The notes beneath the pieces are model-generated. The model worked only from the letters and a program-made list of their open reading frames with translations, was not told the DNA's origin and ran no database searches. Below, piece after piece: positions 57,513 to 64,000 of a stretch of DNA of 64,000 nt (position 1 is its first letter; the number at the start of each line of letters is the position of its first letter). The stretch covers positions 612,501 through 676,500 of the forward strand of contig CALZFC010000279.1 of the NCBI GenBank assembly GCA_945643635.1, in the 5' to 3' direction. The position numbers and the translations under genes were made by a program. This stretch comes from Allodiplogaster sudhausi. Lineage: Eukaryota > Nematoda > Chromadorea > Rhabditida > Diplogasteridae.

Positions 57513-59327
57513 ATGGCTCTTCCTCTGTCTCTCACTCTCCTTCTCCTCTCGTCGTCTGCGTCTCTCGCCTACGTCATTCCCTCTCAGTCCACGACCGCTC
57601 CGATTCCGTCCAACGACTTCAAGCCGACTGAGCCAGGCTACGGCGTCAAGAAGACGACCACCTTCGCCATGGCAAGTTATCACTCTAGCTAGTTGCTTGT
57701 ATAGTTCACGATTTTAATTTGTTCCCCTTGCAGGCCCCGCCCCTCTCCCTTGACTACGCTTCTCCTTCCACTGAGAACTACGCCGTCACCACCTCGGCTC
57801 CTCTCTTCAGCGATATCCCGAACACGACGACTGAGACCGGATACGGGGCAGAGGACACCTCCTCCGTCAGTTTACTCATCCTTCACCCAATCCTGTTCTC
57901 TCTTTACTAACCTTCGTCTCTCTCTCTCTCTCACTACTGAACAACCTTCCTATTTATTCCACTCACCAACAATTTTTCCATTCAGGACCTTACCTCGGGC
58001 GGCTACGGTGGCCGCTCTCCTCGCTACGCGGCTCCTCGGGCCCCTCCTGCGGTTGTCTACCAGCAGCCCGCATACATGACCACGCGCGGATACCAGCAGA
58101 TGGACTTCCTTCCTACCGTCACCACATCTGCGCCCTACGCCCCGGCACCTACCCACCGGTCGCTCCCGCCCGTCATTCTCCCTACACGGGTTCTCATTTC
58201 GCATTCGGGCCTAGAATTCTGCCAAAGCATTAATTCCACCTTTATTCCAGGACCCTGTCTCCGTGACATACCTGCCCGTGTACAGCCTCTTTCCACGCGC
58301 TACATTGTCGTCCCGGTTCCCGAAACTCCTGCCACCTACCCGGAGCCCTCTCGTGTAAGTTTTTCCACCAAAATATGCCTTTAATAGCTTAGGGCACACA
58401 TATTATCTGAAAATGGCAAGGGAAACTATTGCCGGCCATATTGCACAGCACGTCGTTTACAGAGGGCCTGTTCACCCGCATAGACTACAAACTATACATC
58501 ACACTACAAACTATTTATAGTCCAATCGACTATGTACTGTATGAATGAGCAAGTGCGGGAAATAACTCAAGGGAAAACATTTTGATTTCCCGTCGTTTTA
58601 TTTTGTTATTTCTGTTGTTTAACGATAAATGTTTGATATTTTTTGCATTTAGGTTGTGATGTGTTCATTGGAAAAAATGAGACGCTATTTAGTCCCTTTG
58701 ACCTTGAAAATTTAGATAATGTTAATCAGAAAAGACTTTAGTAAAGTGGCTAGAGAGTTATGCTGAATTCATTACTTTCAAGAACGCTTTTGCTTACTGG
58801 TGTGTGAGCAGCCGTTGCCCGAGCTGTTCCCCACTCTCCTGAGGTTCCTTTTTTTTAAGCTATTAATAGCAAAACTGTGATGGCTTAAGTAAGTTATATT
58901 TGAGTGCCTGTGTTCATCCTCCTGCTCGTGGTCGTGTCAAGAGCCGATACCCGAGCTGGTCCCCCTCTGCTGAGGTTCCTTTTTTATAGTGATTAATGCA
59001 AAAACTGTGATGGTTTAAGTATATTATATTTGAGTGGCTGTGTTCATCTCTTCCTTCCTCCTCGTGGTCGTGTCAAGAGCCGATACCCGAGCTGGACCCC
59101 CACTACTGAGGTTCCTTTTTTATAGTTATTAACGGCAAAACTGTGATGGTTTAAGTATGTTATATTTGAGTGGCTGTGTCCTAAAATGGCATTTGGCTGT
59201 AGTATACGGTAATTTTCTTTTTTATTTCATTAAGCTTTTCACATTCAGAGTTGTCGCCACCGTAGAAGAGAGCGCAGTCGCAATCGACGAGCGATGCCCG
59301 GCCCTTCTTGGTTTCAGGTCAGAGAGA

Positions 59328-59361
<34 letters not shown>

Positions 59362-59373
59362 CCTTGCTCGAAG

Positions 59374-59415
<42 letters not shown>

Positions 59416-60117
59416 TGCTCGAAGGTAGAGAGAGAGAGAGAGAGAGCGAGAAATTGACTGCACATTTAGAGTGGTCGTGACCGTGTGGACGAAGATGGTG
59501 ATGATCTTCTCATCTGCACGGTCCCAAATGGACGAAGACACGGGTTAGAACGTGTTTTCTTTCTCAACGAGTTTCTCATCAGCTTGTCCATTGTTCTTTT
59601 ATTCATACTTCCATACATTCAGCTTGTCCAGCCGTGGCGAATACGGTACTGTGCTCGTCCGCACGTCAACGGACGCCCCACTCCAGGTTTGTCTAGAATA
59701 ACTAAGAGGAGGGCTTTTCAGAATACTGGTGACTCGTCTAGCTGACTCCTTCGCATCTCCATTGCAAGAGCAACGTCGCCATCTATGAGGTTAGCAAGGA
59801 TGGAGGGGTTCATGTTTTGGGTTCCAGCATCCACATTCTCGGGTATTTCTTATCTAACCTTTTTGTAGATGCTCCTGCTGCTTGAGAAGGAGGCGATCGG
59901 CACCTTACTAGGCTCTCCTCGTCTGCAGGTTCGTCAGCTCATTGATTACATTAAGAGAGAGAGAGGGAGAGAGAGAGAGAGCGAGAGAGAGAGAAAAAGA
60001 GATGTTACTTGTAAAGTTCTAGTTTAACGGTAACATCCTTCACGGCGAGGTCGAACAACGCGCGATCGCCGCATCGTCTACGAGAGATGGGCAGCCCATC
60101 TTGCTCGCAGGTATGGA

Positions 60118-60168
<51 letters not shown>

Positions 60169-63100
60169 GGAGTGAGAGAGAACGAGAGAGAGAGAGAGAG
60201 CGGGAGTGAGAGAGAACGAGAGAGAGAGAGAGAGAGAAAGGAAAATAGGAAGAAATTAACATAATTGTCTTCATTTCCAGAGCAAGATCTTCGAGGTCTC
60301 CTCCAACTCGTCGATCAGTAGCGGATGCGCAGCGCCCTTCTTGCTTGCAGGTATGTAGAGAGATAGCGAGAGATATGGAGGAGAGAGCGAGAGTGAGAGA
60401 GAGACAGAGAAGAGAGGGAAATATAGTTGTGGAATCACGGAAAGTGGTTCGAAGAGTGCTTAATAATAGCATTTCCAGAGCAAGATCTTCGAGGAGCTCG
60501 ACCATCGACGACCAGAAGAGATGCTGCAGAAGCGGCTCCTTCCCCAAAATCCCCTTGTTGTCCCCTTTGATGCTTGTATTTTCTTTTTTTACTTTAATAA
60601 AGAACTTTAAATGCCTTTGTTAACTTGTGAGTCGTGGTTTTTTGAAATAGAAAAGCGTGTTCTACTCACTTGTTAATTTGGGTTCATATGTTTGTTTTGT
60701 TCGGTATAAAGAGCTTTTTTTACGCTGTACTCTGGTTTTTCCGAATGAGCCTAATTAGGCTGGAGTTGAAACTCAAGCCTAATTCGAATGATTTCCTACC
60801 TAGTGTAGGTTCTTTCTAGCCTAAACATTTTTGGTGAGAAACTACAGTAAGCATATGAAGCGGGTGAGGTCGAGAAATTCGAATTTTGTGCTCAGAGAAA
60901 TAAAGCGCAGCAACCATGCCCAGTTGTTGTTTCTTGTTTAAGTCATGATGTTCTTTTATAACTAGAACTATTTTTCATTATGTCAGATGGAACGACGATA
61001 CAACAGCGAGAATCGTCGCCGGAATCTTGTGAGAGATGCGATCAGCCGTGCAGAAGACGTTTTTGGCGAATCCAGTCGTGCTTCGAAGAGGAAGATAGCG
61101 GATGGATTAGAAGAAGAAGAAGAAGTGGATGTCGTAGGCTCGGAACATGAAGAGTGGAGCAACGACGAGGATTTGGCGGATGAGCAAGGGCCTTCAGAAG
61201 ATGCTTGTAAGTTATTTTATTTGTTTCTTATTTCTTCATTTTTATCGTTCATTTTCGCCATTTTTTTATCCTTTTTTAAATGGCTATTATTGTATTGTGC
61301 TTACTTTTTTACGCAATGCTTTTCATTCAGTTACTTCCACTATCCGTCTCGCGGACACGCCATCTGAAGTCTTAGGGCAACTGCAACATCTCATCGACAG
61401 CGCTTTCAGCAAATCCAGTCAGTTTGGTGTATAATCATTCGAGAATGCATCGGTTGTACAGTAATGTAAGCTGTGCGAGCTCGCAAGGAACGCATCTGAG
61501 GATATGTACCCTCTCTACATATCGATGATCGGAACCCTGAAGATTGTCAGTCTATTAAAATATTACTGGGACACTTTTATTTATGTTATTTCATTTCGTA
61601 GATGGAGCTGGAAAAGGAGCGTAGAGTCTTCAAAGATAGCAAGGGTCCCGTCGAGAAGGTTTGTAGATGTAGGCAACAGGGGATTTGGTTGTAAAAAGTA
61701 CTTATTCTCAGGAGAATCTGAAGGTAACGTTCAAGCGAACTGAAGCGCGCGACCTTCCCAACTTGTCGTCCCTTCTATTTGCTCCACTCTCAGGCGGTTT
61801 GAATAGATTTTTACTCATAATTAAAAAAAGGGCTAGATGCCGCCTTATTGCCTGTTTAGGCAACGGAGACATTCGCGACATATTCGACTCCTGCAGTTCC
61901 ATGACTAATTCGCTCAGACTGGTCGTCAAGCATGTTGCTCTTCATTCTATCGATAAGGTTCGGTTCAATCCTGCCCTCACTTGTATTATTTCATTGTTTA
62001 AATAACGAAATTTCAAAAATGTTAATTTTTTCTGTGAGCTAAGGTCCTGCCGCTGAGTCATCGTCACCTCTACACTATCGCAAACAAGCCCCAGCGCGGA
62101 CTGACTGCGATCCCTTCGAAGGTCCTCAACGCGTTTGTCGGTGTGTTAATTTTAGTCTACTTAAAACAGTGTATGTTAGTCTAGAAGTCATTTTCCACAT
62201 CAGACAAATTCCTCATGATCATCGTGTTCCCCGGCCGCACTGATCTGAACAAGAAGGATATTGAGGAATCTGTCTGCACTCTCTGGTCACACTATTGGAC
62301 CTATGCAACGTTAGCCGTTAAAAATTGTCATTTCTCAACACATCTATCTCTCTTTCTCTTTTATTCAGAACGAAGGCAAGATCTGATCTCCAGAAGAGCC
62401 GCTCTGCAGCCACCGGTAACGGTAGAGACATCAATGAAGAGGGCCAGTAAAGTCAGCCAAAGTGCCCTTCTTTGTCCCACTCCTACTTTATTATTTTTCT
62501 TAAAATCTGTTATAAACCGGTGCTAGCATATGCAATTCCTACTTATGAACCGGTGCTAGTATGTCCTTTCCCATTTTTAATTAATTTATTTCCTCATTCC
62601 CAAATACTGTTAAATTTCTCACTTTGTTATGAACCGGTGCTTAGGAGTTTTGCAATTCTTTATTCGTTGTAATGCATAATTTAACGATTTATGCTTGTTA
62701 ATGTACGTTTTAAGGCAACAGATAAAGTTTGCGAAGTGTGCCCAATTAGGCTTAAAGTGAGTCCTAATTATGAGGATTCAAAGCCTAATTATAATATCGT
62801 CGAGCCTAATTAGTGACCAGTAGGTTCTAAGATCGCTCCGATTAGGTTCGATTTCAACCTAATAAGGGTCATTCTGAAAAACCAGAGTAACCTGTAGAGA
62901 AATGACGGCTGAAATATGCTGTCAAATCTCTGTTCCTCTTTTGACCCGCTCACTTTATTTGAGCTGGAGCTCTTTTTTGGCAAGTTGCCAAGGTTGGAGT
63001 CCATTCCTTTGGTCCTTGAAATAATTCAAGGACGAAAGTTTGTTTGGCTCAACTGAATGGGGCAAAGTGCTGTGTATTGTCTCTGTGTGCGCTTAAACAC

Positions 63101-63255
63101 TACCATATTTTCACTCATTTCAGACTGCCCCGTCGTACTCTGCCCAGCTATCCTCTGCCCGTCTCCCGTCGGTCTCCCTAACCTCCAACTACGCCCCTCA
63201 GCCCTCTCCGGCCATCGCCGCGGCACCCGTTCTCCAGCCGGCCAGCCCCTACTGA
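57513..63255 (+). CDS. Secreted Pro/Tyr/Thr-rich protein (probable cuticle or matrix protein)
   Basis: Exons 57513-57671, 57734-57865, 57985-58189, 58251-58354 and 63124-63255. A signal peptide (MALPLSLTLLLLSSSASLA) is followed by low-complexity Ser/Thr/Tyr/Pro sequence (GYGVKKTTTFAM, SAPLFSDIPNTTTETGYGAE, GGYGGRSPRYAAPRAPPAVV, TSNYAPQPSPAIAAAPVLQP), ending in SPY. Intron 1 has a GC donor (GCAAGT). Exon 3 as printed puts exon 4 out of frame; one extra C in GCCCCGG near 58140-58144 gives YPPVAPARHSPYTG and restores phase through exons 4 and 5, so a missing base is likely. The 4.77-kb last intron is exceptional for this locus and is filled with repeats and other genes. AATAAA at 63400 ends the transcript. 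Confidence 0.75.
58355..58800. other. Start of the long intron, AT-rich
   Basis: Non-coding sequence of the last intron of the secreted gene; nothing specific seen. Confidence 0.4.
58806..59180. repeat. Tandem repeat, about 134 bp x 3
   Basis: Three consecutive imperfect units, each with CCGAGCTG near its start, then CTGAGGTTCCTTTTTT, AAAACTGTGATGG and TTATATTTGAGTG. The first units begin near 58806, 58940 and 59075, giving a period of about 134 bp. Units 2 and 3 are closer to each other than to unit 1. Confidence 0.85.
59249..60601 (+). CDS. Small multi-exon gene in the long intron, unrecognised
   Basis: Candidate exons 59249-59317 (VVATVEESAVAIDERCPALL), 59470-59543 (SGRDRVDEDGDDLLICTVPN), 59633-59686, about 59869-59929 (MLLLLEKEAIGTLLGSPRLQ), about 60026-60110 (FNGNILHGEVEQRAIAASST), 60281-60350 and 60479 onward (EELDHRRPEEMLQKRLLPQN in one frame). 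AATAAA at 60596 is a plausible end. The last two donor-intron-acceptor units are duplicates of each other. Frames across the duplicated part are ambiguous (one reading stops at LLQLVDQ), so only the exon-like borders are secure. GA tracts fill its introns. Confidence 0.4.
59318..59450. repeat. (GA)n with a duplicated spacer
   Basis: GA dinucleotide tracts separated by two identical copies of ACCTTGCTCGAAGGT, which is itself an imperfect palindrome. Confidence 0.85.
60123..60240. repeat. (GA)n microsatellite
   Basis: About 115 bp of GA repeat with two copies of a GCGGGAGTGAGAGAGAACGA variant unit. Confidence 0.9.
60730..62887 (+). mobile_element. TIR-bounded DNA transposon-like unit (2.16 kb) with a nine-exon gene
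   Basis: Ends are inverted repeats of 30 bp (CTCTGGTTTTTC then GAATGA-CC-ATTAGG; three mismatches), flanked on both sides by TA (60728-60729 and 62888-62889), as expected of a TA-target element such as Tc1/mariner. Sub-terminal DNA holds many CCTAATTAGG-like motifs in both arms. The interior has one complete spliced gene (60987-62450). The whole unit lies in the last intron of the secreted gene. Confidence 0.7.
60987..62450 (+). CDS. Nine-exon gene inside the TIR element, unrecognised
   Basis: Exons 60987-61206, 61331-61428, 61471-61545, 61602-61658, 61712-61796, 61860-61957, 62044-62140, 62204-62309 and 62369-62450; all phases agree, giving 305 residues. The N terminus is basic then strongly acidic (MERRYNSENRRRNLVRDAIS; LEEEEEVDVVGSEHEEWSND). 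The rest is globular: EVLGQLQHLIDSAFSKSSQF, ARNASEDMYPLYISMIGTLK, RDLPNLSSLLFAPLSGGNGD, IRDIFDSCSSMTNSLRLVVK, LSHRHLYTIANKPQRGLTAI, FLMIIVFPGRTDLNKKDIEE and CTLWSHYWTYAT, with a basic tail. The ATG directly follows TGTCAG, a possible trans-splice or intron acceptor. No DDE/D motif of Tc1/mariner transposases (e.g. WxxDE) is visible. Function unknown: it may be a new transposase type or a captured host gene. Confidence 0.7.
62450..63123. other. Rest of the long intron
   Basis: Contains three short direct repeats around ACCGGTGCT (62516, 62552, 62633) inside the TIR element, the right TIR, and then about 230 bp of plain intron up to the acceptor at 63123. Confidence 0.5.
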
Positions 63256-63723
63256 GCCCCTCCTCTGCTCAATCCTTTTTATCTGCCACATTTAATATCG
63301 TCCTCCCCCCCCCCCGATTCCTTCCGTTGATGTGCAATGCTAGAGTTTGTGCATTCTATGATTTGTATATTTTGTGAACTTTTATAAACTACTGCAGGGA
63401 ATAAAATGATTTCTTTCTCTCAATGTCTTTTTGCAGAATAAAATGGTTATACACTTTTCAAGGAATGCTCCGGAAGACATGGGAGTTCCATGTTTACCTC
63501 GACGTCGTCTGAATACCCGATGGCAAAATAATTAACATGCACAAAAGGGATCATTTGTAGTTTGAAATCTGCCAGAGTGGGAATCGCAAATGCGCAGCTC
63601 ATAGTGAAACGTGCGGCAGAACCTTTATACAATGCGGACATAGTGAAGGATTGGACGAGAGGGGGAGAGGGGTGAGATGGAGAATTTGAAGAGTTATACG
63701 AAAGAGCTAGAGGGAATTCTCTG
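63256..63723. other. Convergent 3' spacer
   Basis: 3' UTR of the secreted gene with AATAAA at 63400 and again at about 63437, a C-run at about 63306-63316, and the presumed 3' UTR of the minus-strand gene beyond. Confidence 0.5.
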
Positions 63724-64000
63724 CTACTCCTTCTCCTTCTGCACCGCCTTCTTGTCGAAGATCGTGAAGGAGCACTGCTGAAATCGGACAACGAAAACAG
63801 CTGTGAAATTAAGTCATTTAACAAAACAAAAATCTAGTTTCAGCTTAAACTGAATTTGAATTTAATATTTCGCGCGGATGTAATATTTTTCCGGTTTTTA
63901 CAATTTAGTTTGTGATGTTTTATAGAGCACTCACCAATTGCTTGTCGACGTTGAGCACTGCAGCCTTGTTGTCTGAGCCACCATAGCAGGGAGCAGAGAA
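63724..64000 (-). CDS. C-terminal exons of a gene cut by the window end, unrecognised
   Basis: Two minus-strand exons join in phase 0: one entering at the window edge (…APCYGGSDNKAAVLNVDKQL, lower border 63935 with a GTGAGT donor) and 63777-63724 (QCSFTIFDKKAVQKEKE, then TAG). The Lys/Glu-rich tail suggests a soluble cytosolic protein; there is too little sequence to name it. Confidence 0.6.

Noticed and set aside
1..64000. CRISPR arrays, prokaryotic operons, riboswitches, attachment sites
   Set aside because: The sequence is intron-rich eukaryotic DNA; the only direct repeats are microsatellites, tandem units and transposon parts, with no regular repeat-spacer structure.

Overview
The window is eukaryotic: almost every gene is split into 40-230 bp exons by GT-AG (a few GC-AG) introns, and exons can be joined in phase by hand. 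Gene content (G-protein alpha subunit, CHE-1/Glass-type zinc-finger factor, LEM-3/ANKLE1 nuclease, GLY-2/MGAT5, a GLCT/B3GAT glucuronosyltransferase, an aquaporin, proline-rich secreted proteins), compact spacing and short introns suggest an ecdysozoan, most likely a nematode. No ribosomal or mitochondrial sequence confirms the phylum, so this is an inference. (GA)n/(CT)n tracts pervade introns and spacers.

Layout. 1-0.93 kb: 3' part of an unrecognised minus-strand gene. 1.56-3.17: aquaporin (-). 5.0-7.45: secreted Pro/Gly-rich protein (+). 8.5-9.1: MITE. 10.95-13.88: G-alpha (+). 14.28-14.50: GC-rich hAT-type MITE. 15.4-24.6: an island of at least five damaged, related copies, on both strands, of one repetitive protein family (GDKGG / GDY / PPQMHI / PHD-like), with a dispersed non-coding repeat, a solo-LTR-like unit and an RS-domain gene embedded. 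24.6-28.4: two small unrecognised genes, then mostly non-coding. 28.4-31.2: CHE-1/Glass-like four-finger factor (+). 31.9-48.4: five minus-strand genes in a row, in transcription order gly-2/MGAT5, lem-3/ANKLE1, TTC14-like (S1 + TPR), an unrecognised gene, and an 84-residue single-TM protein. 51.1-53.1: glucuronosyltransferase (+). 54.7-57.3: a TIR-bounded element with a multi-exon gene and a second hAT MITE next to that gene. 57.5-63.26: secreted Pro/Tyr-rich gene with a TATA box, whose 4.8-kb last intron holds a triplicated ~134-bp repeat, another small gene and a second TIR element carrying a complete nine-exon gene. 63.7-64: last exons of a minus-strand gene.

How the genes relate. Two Golgi glycosyltransferases (N-glycan branching; glucuronic acid transfer), two secreted probable matrix/cuticle proteins, a sensory-neuron type transcription factor and a G-alpha all fit ordinary animal biology, with no common pathway. 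The unusual content is mobile: three structurally different TIR-bounded units, two related hAT MITEs and the GDKGG family. Several otherwise sound genes carry single-base frame breaks, often in short homopolymers, which may be assembly errors.
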